Shown piece by piece: positions 35,181 through 43,850 of a stretch of 64,000 bases of DNA. Made by a program: the position numbers and the translations under genes. The stretch is taken from NCBI RefSeq assembly GCF_937936315.1, contig NZ_CALGWU010000039.1, positions 78,477-142,476 on the forward strand, in the 5' to 3' direction. How positions within the stretch are numbered: position 1 is the stretch's first letter; the number at the start of each line of letters is the position of its first letter. The stretch comes from an uncultured Capnocytophaga sp. (GTDB lineage Bacteria; Bacteroidota; Bacteroidia; Flavobacteriales; Flavobacteriaceae). The notes beneath the pieces were generated by a model, which saw nothing but the letters and a program-made list of their open reading frames with translations, was not told the origin of the DNA and ran no database searches.

Positions 35181-36407
35181 ATGAAATCCATTATCATCGA
35201 CCCTTATTACACTCTTATTATTGCTACCCTTGTATTATTGGTAGGGCGCTTATTAGTAACCAAAGTAAAAATCCTACGTGATTTCAACATACCAGAACCC
35301 GTAGCAGGTGGACTATTAGCTGCTGTTATCATCTATCTGTTGTATATCAAATACGAGATTTCATTAGACTTCAGTACAAACCTACAAGATGCTTTTATGC
35401 TCTTTTTCTTCTCTTCTATTGGGCTTAGTGCCGATTTCTCCCGACTAAAAGCTGGTGGTAAAGGGCTTATCATTTTCTTAGGAGTAGTAGCTCTGTTTAT
35501 TATCGTACAAAACTCGGTAGGAGTAGGTTTGGCAAGCGCATTGGGACAAAATCCTATTATGGGCTTGATTACAGGCTCTATCACACTTACGGGCGGACAC
35601 GGAACGGCAGGTGCTTGGGGTAAGATATTAGAAACTAAATATAATATTGAAGGAGCAACGACTCTCGGTATGGCTTCAGCTACTTTCGGGTTAGTACTCG
35701 GTGGTCTCATAGGTGGTCCTGTAGCACGCAAATTGGTGAACAATTTAGGAAAAAAACCTGTAGAAAAACAAAATGACAACGCTGTTGATGCTGTAGTAGA
35801 AGTCTTTGAAAATGCAGGTAAACAGCGTTTGATTACATCAAAATCGGCAATAGAGACAATGGCGCTTTTTGCCGCTTGTCTGTCGTTTTCGGCTATAATG
35901 GTATCTCCTACGGTAACGGCTTGGTTGCCAGAAAAACTTACTATTCCACAATTTGTTTGGGCTTTATTTTTTGGGGTTCTCTTGCGTAATATACTCACCA
36001 ATGCCTTCAAAGTAAATATGTTCGACCGTGCTATAGATGTATTTGGCAATGCTTCACTCAGTCTGTTTTTAGGCATCGCTCTAATTAACTTAAAACTCTG
36101 GCAACTTTTTGATATAGCACTACCAATGTTTATCATCTTAGCAGTACAAACTTTTGTAATGTGCACGTATGCCTATTTTGTTACTTTCCGTCTAATGGGA
36201 GCTAATTACGATGCAGCGGTACTCTGTGCAGGACATTGTGGTTTTGGTTTAGGAGCTACCCCTACAGCAGTAGCTAATATGCAGTCGGTTACTGAGCGTT
36301 TTGGAGCTTCGCACAAAGCTTTTTTGATTGTGCCAATGGTAGGAGCGTTCTTTATAGATTTTATCAACGCCTTTATCTTGACTACTTTTATAGGTTTCTT
36401 ACAATAG
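35181..36407 (+). CDS. gltS: Sodium/glutamate symporter
   Basis: A 408-residue inner-membrane protein with about 10-12 helices and the GltS repeats: NIPEPVAGGLLAA, GLITGSITLTGGHGTAGAWG in the first half and CAGHCGFGLGATPTAVANMQ in the second, each a re-entrant loop. It takes up glutamate with Na+. Usual length. An Imm45-type gene follows 8 nt later on the same strand. Confidence 0.95.
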   Translation: MKSIIIDPYYTLIIATLVLLVGRLLVTKVKILRDFNIPEPVAGGLLAAVIIYLLYIKYEISLDFSTNLQDAFMLFFFSSIGLSADFSRLKAGGKGLIIFLGVVALFIIVQNSVGVGLASALGQNPIMGLITGSITLTGGHGTAGAWGKILETKYNIEGATTLGMASATFGLVLGGLIGGPVARKLVNNLGKKPVEKQNDNAVDAVVEVFENAGKQRLITSKSAIETMALFAACLSFSAIMVSPTVTAWLPEKLTIPQFVWALFFGVLLRNILTNAFKVNMFDRAIDVFGNASLSLFLGIALINLKLWQLFDIALPMFIILAVQTFVMCTYAYFVTFRLMGANYDAAVLCAGHCGFGLGATPTAVANMQSVTERFGASHKAFLIVPMVGAFFIDFINAFILTTFIGFLQ

Positions 36408-36415
36408 TTGTTAGA

Positions 36416-36733
36416 ATGAAAAAATTGATAGATTATACAGAAACATCTATCCCAAGAGGAACTATATTCAAATGTAAAGGAATATATCCTTATGAAGAAG
36501 TTGTATATTTTCTATTATGTGAATTAGGTGATAGTTACGGTTTAATGGTAATCTCGGGGTATAAAGCAGGATTAACTTACGTGCTTTTCCCTAAAGAATC
36601 TATACCAGAAGGTTACAAATTCGGACTAAGAGCAGATTGGCTAAAGGAAAATTGGCAAAAATGGGGCTATATAGATTGCCAACTAAAAGATGTTTATATC
36701 TGCGAGAATACCGAAATTTTTTCTCTATTATAG
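36416..36733 (+). CDS. Imm45-type immunity protein, orphan
   Basis: A 105-residue cytosolic protein that I recognise as the Imm45 type from polymorphic toxin systems: TSIPRGTIFKCKGIYPYEEV, then SGYKAGLTYVLFP, then WLKENWQKW and a C-terminal DVYICENTE. No toxin gene is adjacent: the upstream neighbour is gltS and downstream is a gene-poor stretch. Such orphan immunity genes are thought to protect against toxins of sister cells. Family call is by recall of its motifs. Confidence 0.65.
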   Translation: MKKLIDYTETSIPRGTIFKCKGIYPYEEVVYFLLCELGDSYGLMVISGYKAGLTYVLFPKESIPEGYKFGLRADWLKENWQKWGYIDCQLKDVYICENTEIFSLL

Positions 36734-37073
36734 TAAATCAGAATTGGTTTACAAATTTTGCGTCACTACACTTTGCCAAAGTTGATTACTCTGAAAATCA
36801 ATTACTTTTAGAGTATGTTACGTGGAAAAACTATACTTGCAAACGCCCTTAGAAGTGAGAGTTCATTTATTCGCAATCTGTTTGTAGAATAAAGAGAATG
36901 AAAAACTTACTTTTTTAGTGTAAACCTATTTCAGGATATGACAACTATCCTCTATCTCCTAATCTCTATTCCCTAACTCCTGAAAAAATTAATATTTTTT
37001 TAACTATTATTTTTTCGTTACAATTATCTTTCGTACTTTTACGCCCTAAATTTAACTAATTACTAATATTTGT
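36734..37073. other. Gene-poor stretch with one repeat copy and a weak promoter
   Basis: 340 bases without a convincing gene. It contains one reverse copy of the ACTTTGGCAAAGT repeat (36753-36783). Just before hppA are near-consensus boxes TATCTTTC (about 37026) and TACTTTTA (37034), likely the hppA promoter region with imperfect -7 sequences. A short frame running to 36852 reads through the repeat and has no family features. Confidence 0.5.
36753..36783 (-). repeat. ACTTTGGCAAAGT repeat, single-arm copy
   Basis: On the minus strand it reads AACTTTGGCAAAGTGTAG then TGACGCAAAATTTG, matching the right arm and 3' flank of the copies at 49534-49578 and 61472-61517 with few differences. The left arm is absent. 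Confidence 0.7.
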
Positions 37074-39830
37074 ATGGATAAAATGATGTTATATTTACCG
37101 TTAGTCCTTGCTATTCTTGGACTTATCTTTATGATTGTGAAGGCTTCGTGGGTGAACAAACAAACCACAGGCAATGAGCGAATGCAAAGTATTTCCAAAA
37201 GTATCAAAGAAGGGGCAATGGCATTTCTCAATGCTGAGTACCGCATTTTGGGTATTTTTGTGATTATTGCTTCTATTGCTCTATTTATTGTTTCTCGTAT
37301 GGTAGAAACTTCTCACTGGCTTATTGTAGTAGCTTTTGTGTGTGGAGCTTTCTTCTCTGCCTTAGCGGGAAATATCGGGATGCGTATTGCTACCAATGCT
37401 AATGTACGCACTACCGAAGCGGCTCGCACTAGCTTGCCAAAAGCTTTGAGAGTATCCTTTGGAGGTGGTACTGTAATGGGATTAGGAGTAGCAGGTTTAG
37501 CTGTATTGGGCTTGAGCTTGTTCTTCATTCTTTTTGTAAACACTTTTGTAGGAGGAGGCAAACCTTTCTACGACGAAATGACTCTTGTACTCGAAGCCTT
37601 AGCTGGTTTCTCACTTGGTGCTGAGTCTATTGCGCTCTTTGCTCGTGTAGGTGGTGGTATTTACACTAAAGCTGCCGATGTAGGAGCTGACCTCGTAGGT
37701 AAAGTAGAAGCTGGTATCCCTGAAGACGACCCTCGTAACCCTGCTACTATTGCCGATAATGTAGGTGATAACGTAGGTGACGTGGCTGGTATGGGTGCTG
37801 ACTTGTTTGGTTCGTATGTGGCTACTGTGCTTGCTTCAATGGTATTGGGTAACTATGTGATTAAAGATATAGCAACTGCCAATGGTGGTGCTTTCACCGA
37901 TGCTTTTGGTGGTTTAGGTCCTATCTTATTGCCGTTAGTAATTGCTGGTGTAGGTATCATTGCTTCAATTATTGGTACTTTCTGTGTAGGTATCAAAAAC
38001 AACGATGCTAAAGAAAAACAAGTACAAAGTTCACTAAATACAGGTAACTATGTAGCTTTAGCGCTTACTTTAGTAGCTTGCTATTTCCTTATCAAATATA
38101 TGTTGCCCGAAACTATCCAAATGAGTTTCTTTGGTGAAGGAGTAAAAGAAATTGCAAGTATCAATGTATTCTACGCAACTATCGTAGGTTTGGCAGTAGG
38201 CTTACTCATTTCAGCTATTACTGAACATTTTACAGCTTTGGGTAAAAAACCGGTATTGAATATCGTACGCAATTCATCTACTGGAGCTGCTACCAATATT
38301 ATTGCAGGTTTAGCTACTGGTATGAAATCTACCTTTGGTTCTGTATTGCTTTTTGCTGTAGCTATTTGGGGGTCTTACTCTTTAGCTGGTTTCTATGGTG
38401 TAGCGATTGCCGCATCAGCAATGATGGCAACTACTGCTATGCAATTGGCTATCGATGCTTTTGGTCCTATTGCTGATAACGCTGGTGGTGTAGCCGAAAT
38501 GAGTGAATTGCCAAAAGAAGTACGTCAACGTACTGATATTTTAGACTCAGTAGGTAATACTACTGCTGCGGTAGGTAAAGGCTTTGCAATTGCTTCAGCT
38601 GCACTTACTGCTTTAGCTTTATTCGCTGCTTATGTAACCTTTACAGGTATTTCTGGTATCAATATTTTCAAAGCAAACGTATTAGCTGCTTTGTTTATCG
38701 GAGGTATGATTCCAGTAATCTTCTCAGCCTTGGCAATGCAATCAGTAGGGAAAGCTGCTATGGATATGGTGAACGAAGTACGTCGCCAATTCCGCGAAAT
38801 CCCTGGTATTATGGAAGGTAAAGGTACTCCAGAGTATGGCAGATGTGTAGATATTTCTACCAAAGCTGCTTTACGCGAAATGATGTTACCTGGTGCAATT
38901 ACTATCATCACTCCTATTATCATCGGTTTTGTGATGGGAGCTGAAGCTCTTGGCGCTTATATGGCTGGTGTAGCTGTATCAGGAGTTGTATGGGCTATCT
39001 TCCAAAACAACGCTGGTGGTGCTTGGGACAATGCTAAGAAATCATTTGAAGCAGGTGTTGAAATCAACGGACAAATGACTTACAAAGGTTCTGACGCTCA
39101 TAAAGCAGCCGTTACTGGTGATACAGTAGGTGACCCATTCAAAGATACTTCAGGTCCTTCAATGAATATCCTTATCAAACTCACTTGCTTGGTAGGTTTA
39201 GTAATCGCTCCTATCTTGGGTGGACATACTGCTGATGCTTCAGGTACTCCTATAGAAGCTCAAATCCGTCAAGGTGAAGGTGAGGAAATGATGCCTGTAG
39301 ACGAAGTAGTAGTAATAGATGGTATGCTTAACGCTGATGGTAACTTCGAGTACAATGTAGGTGATTTATTCCAATTGAGCCTTTTCGATAATACAATGTT
39401 AGAAGTAGGTAAAAATTCATCTGAAGCTCACCTCGTGAAATTGATAGAAGATAAAAGTCTTACTACTCCAGAACAATTCAAAGAAAACTGGATTACTTTG
39501 GATAGAACTTACTTCAAAACAGGTAGTGATGAACTTACTGAAGGTTCTGAACAACAATTAAAGAACATTGTAGCTATTTTGAAAGCCTATCCTAAGGTGG
39601 CTATTCGTTTAGGAGGTTACACTGATAACACAGGTAGCGCTGAAGGTAACTTGAAACTTTCAGAAAGACGTGCTAATTCAGTGCTAAACAAATTAGTAGC
39701 ATTAGGTGCTAACAAAGCACAATTGAGCGCTCAAGGTTATGGTCAAGAACACCCTATTTGCGAAGCTAACGACACCGATGAGTGCAAAGCTAAAAACAGA
39801 CGTATTGACATACGTTTGACTGCTAAATAG
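37074..39830 (+). CDS. hppA: Membrane-bound proton-pumping pyrophosphatase with OmpA-like C-terminal domain
   Basis: A 918-residue protein. Residues 1 to about 728 are the 16-helix PPase, with DVGADLVGKVE (about 201-211), DDPRNPATIADNVGDNVGD, and the K+-dependence signature GNTTAAVGKG (Ala and Gly). It hydrolyses cytosolic pyrophosphate to pump cations. The Glu common in helix 6 of Na+-pumps (DLFESY) is Gly here, and a Glu appears in helix 5 (GAESIALF), as I recall for Flavobacterium-type proton pumps. Residues about 802-918 are an OmpA peptidoglycan-binding domain (YTDNTGSAEGN, LSERRANSVL). The PPase C-terminus is known to face the periplasm, which fits. Terminator follows. Confidence 0.93.
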   Translation: MDKMMLYLPLVLAILGLIFMIVKASWVNKQTTGNERMQSISKSIKEGAMAFLNAEYRILGIFVIIASIALFIVSRMVETSHWLIVVAFVCGAFFSALAGNIGMRIATNANVRTTEAARTSLPKALRVSFGGGTVMGLGVAGLAVLGLSLFFILFVNTFVGGGKPFYDEMTLVLEALAGFSLGAESIALFARVGGGIYTKAADVGADLVGKVEAGIPEDDPRNPATIADNVGDNVGDVAGMGADLFGSYVATVLASMVLGNYVIKDIATANGGAFTDAFGGLGPILLPLVIAGVGIIASIIGTFCVGIKNNDAKEKQVQSSLNTGNYVALALTLVACYFLIKYMLPETIQMSFFGEGVKEIASINVFYATIVGLAVGLLISAITEHFTALGKKPVLNIVRNSSTGAATNIIAGLATGMKSTFGSVLLFAVAIWGSYSLAGFYGVAIAASAMMATTAMQLAIDAFGPIADNAGGVAEMSELPKEVRQRTDILDSVGNTTAAVGKGFAIASAALTALALFAAYVTFTGISGINIFKANVLAALFIGGMIPVIFSALAMQSVGKAAMDMVNEVRRQFREIPGIMEGKGTPEYGRCVDISTKAALREMMLPGAITIITPIIIGFVMGAEALGAYMAGVAVSGVVWAIFQNNAGGAWDNAKKSFEAGVEINGQMTYKGSDAHKAAVTGDTVGDPFKDTSGPSMNILIKLTCLVGLVIAPILGGHTADASGTPIEAQIRQGEGEEMMPVDEVVVIDGMLNADGNFEYNVGDLFQLSLFDNTMLEVGKNSSEAHLVKLIEDKSLTTPEQFKENWITLDRTYFKTGSDELTEGSEQQLKNIVAILKAYPKVAIRLGGYTDNTGSAEGNLKLSERRANSVLNKLVALGANKAQLSAQGYGQEHPICEANDTDECKAKNRRIDIRLTAK

Positions 39831-39858
39831 CAAAATATTTTAGTTACTATATAACCTC

Positions 39859-39901
39859 AAAAGGGGTGTTTGAGGAAGTTCTTTCCTTGAACACCCTTTT
39901 T
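39859..39901 (+). terminator. Terminator of hppA
   Basis: Stem aaaaggggtgttt (39859-39871) continued by gagg, pairing with ccttgaacaccctttt ending 39901, with wobbles, 9-nt loop and T5 at the end, 28 nt after the hppA stop. Confidence 0.88.
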
Positions 39902-39918
39902 ATAATCACCTAAAAACT

Positions 39919-41961
39919 ATGAAATTACCTTTATTTTTAGCAGCTATATTACTCACTGCTTTGGTAGGCTGCAACGATTCAAAGACTTCAAAAATGACAG
40001 AAAACACAGAGAACAATCCGCTATTGGTAGAAAGCACTTTGCCTTATGGTGCTCCCGACTTCTCAAAAATTAAAGACGAGCATTACCGTCCCGCCTTGCT
40101 CAAGGGAATGGCTTTGCAAAACGAACGTATTGCTGCTATCGCTAATAGCAACGAAGCGCCTACTTTTGAGAATACGATTATCGCTTTAGAAAAAAGTGGG
40201 GTAGAATTTGAGCGTGCTTCAGCGGTATTCAATGCCTTAACTGAGGCAAATACTAATGATACTTTAAAAGTATTGCAAAAAGAACTATCACCTAAGTTTG
40301 CCGAACACGCCGATGGCATTCACCTGAACGAAAAACTCTTTGCGCGTATCAAAGCCTTATACGATAAACGTGAGAGCTTGAATTTAGATGCTGAATCGCT
40401 TAAATTGTTAGAAAATTACTACGAAGATTTTGTAGTAGCAGGTGCTAACCTATCGGCTACTGATAAAGAAACTCTTAAAAAGTACAATAGTGAGTTAGCT
40501 TCTTTAGAAACTGATTTCAACCAAACGCTTTTAGAAGGCTCATTGGCAGCCGCTCAAACTATCAATGGTCAGAAAGTAGCAATTGTGAATACTACTCAGC
40601 AACCGCTCCTTAGTGAATTACCCGACCGCAACGCTCGTAAACAATTGTTTGAAGCAAGCTGGAATCGTACTGATGGGGGAGCTCATAATACCAATGATAT
40701 CCTAAAACGCATTGCTTTACTGCGTGCTAAAAAAGCTGAACTCTTGGGCTTTAAAAATTATGCCGAATGGAGCTTGCAACGCACTATGGCTAAAACTCCT
40801 GCTGCTATTGCTCAATTCTTTAAAGATTTAGTGCCTGCTTCAGTAGGTAAAGCCAAAGCAGAAGCTAAAGAAATACAAGCACAAATCGCCAAAACGGGAG
40901 GTAATTTTACTTTAGAGCCTTACGATTGGAACTTCTATGCTGAGCAAGTTCGCAAAGCTAAATACGACCTCGATGAGAACGAAATCAAACCTTATTTCGA
41001 ATTGAAAAATGCTCTTGAAAATGGTGTATTCTATGCAGCTACCAAACTTTATGGCATTACCTTTAAAGAACGCAAAGATATACCCGTATATCACCCCGAT
41101 GTATTGGTGTATGAACTTTTTGAAGAAGATGGTACGCCATTAGGACTTTTCTATGGCGATTTCTTTGCTCGTGAAAGCAAACGCGGTGGTGCGTGGATGA
41201 GCAACTTTGTAAACCAATCGAAGTTATTAGGCACTAAACCTGTTATTTACAATGTGTGCAACTATGTAAAACCTGCCGAAGGTAAACCTGCTTTACTTAC
41301 TTACGACGAACTTACTACGCTCTTCCACGAGTTTGGTCACGCATTGCACGGTTTCTTTGCTAACCAACAGTATGCAAGTTTATCAGGAACAGCAGTAGCG
41401 CGCGATTTTGTGGAGTTCCCTTCACAATTCAATGAGCATTGGGCTTTGTATCCTGAGGTACTTAAAAACTATGCAGTACATTACGAGACTAAACAACCTA
41501 TTCCACAAGCACTTATTGATAAGATAAAAAAAGCGAGTACCTTCAATGAGGGCTATGCCTTTACAGAAGTTTTGGCTGCTGCCAATTTAGACTTGCAATG
41601 GCATACTATTCCTTCAGATACTATCATCAATAATGTAAGTGATTTTGAGAAGAAAGCCCTTGAAAGAACAGGCTTATGGGTGAAAGAAGTGCCCCCGAGA
41701 TACCGTTCATCTTACTTTGCTCATATTTTTGGCGGAGGCTATGGAGCAGGTTATTACTCTTACCAATGGACAGAAATGCTTTGCCACGATGCCTACCAAT
41801 GGTTTGAAGAAAATGGCGGACTTACTCGTGCTAATGGACAACGTTTCAGAGATTTGATACTCTCCAAAGGCAATACAATGGATTACGAAAAAATGTATTT
41901 AGCCTTCAGAGGGAAAGCTCCTGCTATTGAGCCACTACTCAAAGCACGTGGATTGAAGTAA
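39919..41961 (+). CDS. dcp: M3 family oligopeptidase (Dcp type), lipoprotein
   Basis: A 680-residue lipoprotein (lipobox LVGC, Cys 19). The zinc motif HEFGHALHGFF is near 471-481 with the third-ligand Glu downstream (FVEFPSQFNEHW). The long helical N-terminal domain (DFSKIKDEHYRPALLKGMA) and GYGAGYYSYQWTEMLCHDAY at the C-terminus match peptidyl-dipeptidase Dcp and oligopeptidase A. E. coli Dcp is cytosolic or periplasmic; here the signal suggests an envelope-anchored enzyme trimming imported peptides. It heads a three-gene run. Confidence 0.93.
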   Translation: MKLPLFLAAILLTALVGCNDSKTSKMTENTENNPLLVESTLPYGAPDFSKIKDEHYRPALLKGMALQNERIAAIANSNEAPTFENTIIALEKSGVEFERASAVFNALTEANTNDTLKVLQKELSPKFAEHADGIHLNEKLFARIKALYDKRESLNLDAESLKLLENYYEDFVVAGANLSATDKETLKKYNSELASLETDFNQTLLEGSLAAAQTINGQKVAIVNTTQQPLLSELPDRNARKQLFEASWNRTDGGAHNTNDILKRIALLRAKKAELLGFKNYAEWSLQRTMAKTPAAIAQFFKDLVPASVGKAKAEAKEIQAQIAKTGGNFTLEPYDWNFYAEQVRKAKYDLDENEIKPYFELKNALENGVFYAATKLYGITFKERKDIPVYHPDVLVYELFEEDGTPLGLFYGDFFARESKRGGAWMSNFVNQSKLLGTKPVIYNVCNYVKPAEGKPALLTYDELTTLFHEFGHALHGFFANQQYASLSGTAVARDFVEFPSQFNEHWALYPEVLKNYAVHYETKQPIPQALIDKIKKASTFNEGYAFTEVLAAANLDLQWHTIPSDTIINNVSDFEKKALERTGLWVKEVPPRYRSSYFAHIFGGGYGAGYYSYQWTEMLCHDAYQWFEENGGLTRANGQRFRDLILSKGNTMDYEKMYLAFRGKAPAIEPLLKARGLK

Positions 41962-41976
41962 CAAAAAGATTTTTGT

Positions 41977-42396
41977 ATGATTAACAAAGAAACTTTACTA
42001 CAGAAGTGGCAGGCGTTACCTCCAAACAACTTGATGCGTGATTGGCAAATGGAAATTGCCGAAGTAACCGAAGATAGTGTTACTATAACGATGCCTGTTA
42101 CCGATAAAGTCACTCAAGTAGATGGGGTGCTGCACGGAGGCGCTACTCTAGCTTTAGCTGAAACAGCAGGTAGCATAGGGGCATATTTACTTTACCGCAA
42201 TGATGATGAACAGATTCGAGGTATTGAACTCAGTGCTAATCACTTGAGAGCGGGTAGAGTAGGGGATACCCTTTACGCCAAGGCTGTATGTGTGAATGCA
42301 GGACGTACGCTCCAACTTTGGGAAATAAAAGTAACAAATCAGGAGGGAAAACTTATTTCTTATTGCAAATTTACCACGATTAGAATTACCCCCTAA
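41977..42396 (+). CDS. Hotdog-fold thioesterase (MenI/PaaI type)
   Basis: A 139-residue single-domain hotdog protein. Key segment: VDGVLHGGATLALAETAGSIG, with the Gly-Gly and the acidic residue of the active site, and GIELSANHLRAGRVGD. Relatives include the DHNA-CoA thioesterase of menaquinone synthesis and PaaI; which of these is meant here cannot be decided. It is 15 nt after dcp and 11 nt before the tsaC-type gene. Confidence 0.88.
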   Translation: MINKETLLQKWQALPPNNLMRDWQMEIAEVTEDSVTITMPVTDKVTQVDGVLHGGATLALAETAGSIGAYLLYRNDDEQIRGIELSANHLRAGRVGDTLYAKAVCVNAGRTLQLWEIKVTNQEGKLISYCKFTTIRITP

Positions 42397-42407
42397 TATT
42401 TAAAACA

Positions 42408-43031
42408 ATGGCTGATTTTATCAAATTATACAACGAAAATCCCAATGAAAAGGAGATTGCTAAGGTAGTGGAAGTGCTTCGCCACGGCGGACTCATTATC
42501 TATCCTACTGATACCGTTTACGGTTTGGGCTGTGATATTACCAATACCAAAGCCCTTGAGAAAATTGCTCGCATCAAAGGAGTAAAACTAGAAAAAGCAA
42601 ACTTTTCATTTGTATGCTCCGATTTAAAAAATCTATCTGACTATGTAAAACAGATAGATACGAGCACTTTCAAACTGTTGAAACGCGCTTTACCAGGTCC
42701 TTATACTTTTATAATGCAAGGAAATAACAATCTTCCTAAGGATTTTAAAAAGAAGAAAACCGTGGGGATACGCGTGCCCGATAACACTATTGCGCGTACT
42801 ATTGTAGAAAAGTTAGGTAATCCTATAGTCTCTACCTCTATTTACGACGACGATGATGTGATTGAGTACACCACCGACCCAGAGCTTATCTTTGAAAAAT
42901 GGCAAAACCGTGTAGATATAGTTATTGATGGTGGTTATGGTGACAATGTAGCCTCCACTGTCATCGACCTCTCAGGTGACGCACCCGTTGTACTGCGGGA
43001 AGGCAAAGGAGATGTTGATATTATTTACTAA
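42408..43031 (+). CDS. Threonylcarbamoyl-AMP synthase family (Sua5/YciO/TsaC)
   Basis: A 207-residue protein of the Sua5/YciO/TsaC fold, with EVLRHGGLIIYPTDTVYGLGCDI at the start, then KALEKIARIKGVKLEKANFSFVC, LPGPYTFIM and VGIRVPDN. This family makes threonylcarbamoyl-AMP for the t6A modification of tRNA at position 37. The KxR/SxN residue sets separate TsaC from YciO; KGVKLEKANFSF is closer to the YciO side, so the t6A role is not certain. The terminator at 43031-43075 follows at once. Confidence 0.85.
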   Translation: MADFIKLYNENPNEKEIAKVVEVLRHGGLIIYPTDTVYGLGCDITNTKALEKIARIKGVKLEKANFSFVCSDLKNLSDYVKQIDTSTFKLLKRALPGPYTFIMQGNNNLPKDFKKKKTVGIRVPDNTIARTIVEKLGNPIVSTSIYDDDDVIEYTTDPELIFEKWQNRVDIVIDGGYGDNVASTVIDLSGDAPVVLREGKGDVDIIY

Positions 43032-43075
43032 ACAAAAAATCCAGTATAGTAACTCACTATACTGGATTTTTTGTT
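43031..43075. terminator. Perfect 20-bp bidirectional terminator
   Basis: Two exactly complementary 20-base arms (43031-43050 and 43056-43075) around the loop aactc, with A6 on the left arm and T6 on the right, between convergent genes. The left arm begins on the last base of the tsaC-type stop codon. Confidence 0.92.
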
Positions 43076-43090
43076 ATTATCTTGATCAAA

Positions 43091-43828
43091 CTAAGCGTAG
43101 AACAATTGCGTAAGCACTGAGTTAGCAAGGATAATCACTATACTCGTCCAAACAAATGAAACCGTACTTGCTTTTCCAACATCTAAAGCGCCCCCTTTCA
43201 TATAATAGCCGTGATAGGATGGAATAGTAGCCAAGAAAAACGCAAAAACTACTGTTTTAGTGAAGGCGTATACCATACTATAAGGTTTGAAATCGTATTG
43301 CACTCCTTGTACAAATTCGGCAGAGGTGGTATAGCCACTCATCACCGCTGATGCCCAACCTCCTAATACCCCTAAGTACATACCTAAGGCGATGAGGAAA
43401 GGCATTAACATTAGGGCAACTATTTTTGGGAATATCAAATAATTCACCGAGTTTACCCCCATAATATCAAGAGCATCAATTTGTTCGGTTACGCGCATTG
43501 TACCTATGCTGGAAGTGATAAACGAACCAATTTTTCCTGCTAAAATTACTGCTGTAAAGGTAGGAGCAAACTCCAATACAATAGATTGGCGAGTAGCAAA
43601 ACCTATGAGGTATTTAGGTATAAATGGATTGTCGATATTCAAAGCGGTTTGTACAGCTACTACTCCTCCCACGAAAAAAGAGATAAAAGCTACGATACCT
43701 ATAGACCCAAAAATGAGGTCGTCTATCTCACGCAATATGAGGTCTTTAGTAATCGACCAACGGGTGCGTTTGCGAAAGACATCATAAAGCATTATAAAAT
43801 AGCCTCCTACGGCTGCAATGTGTTTCAT
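43091..43828 (-). CDS. mlaE: MlaE-type ABC permease
   Basis: A 245-residue permease of the phospholipid-trafficking MlaE family: 5-6 membrane helices, the conserved EFAPTFTAVILAGKIGSFITSSIGTMRVTEQIDAL loop in pieces, and GGVVAVQTALNI. MlaE with MlaF and MlaD moves phospholipid between inner membrane and the outer-membrane system. The ATPase and MCE genes are not downstream in the window (the run ends here at the terminator). It lies 22 nt after purH. Confidence 0.93.
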   Translation of the reverse strand: MKHIAAVGGYFIMLYDVFRKRTRWSITKDLILREIDDLIFGSIGIVAFISFFVGGVVAVQTALNIDNPFIPKYLIGFATRQSIVLEFAPTFTAVILAGKIGSFITSSIGTMRVTEQIDALDIMGVNSVNYLIFPKIVALMLMPFLIALGMYLGVLGGWASAVMSGYTTSAEFVQGVQYDFKPYSMVYAFTKTVVFAFFLATIPSYHGYYMKGGALDVGKASTVSFVWTSIVIILANSVLTQLFYA

Positions 43829-43850
43829 ACGTTGTTTAAATAGCGTTTAA

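Noticed and set aside
35333..36166. Long minus-strand open frame of 277 codons opposite gltS
   Set aside because: It mirrors a clear gltS gene in another frame, has no signal, domain or promoter, and its composition is that of antisense to a membrane protein.
36637..36852. Short plus-strand frame after the Imm45-type gene
   Set aside because: It overlaps that gene in another frame and runs through a dispersed repeat; no family features.
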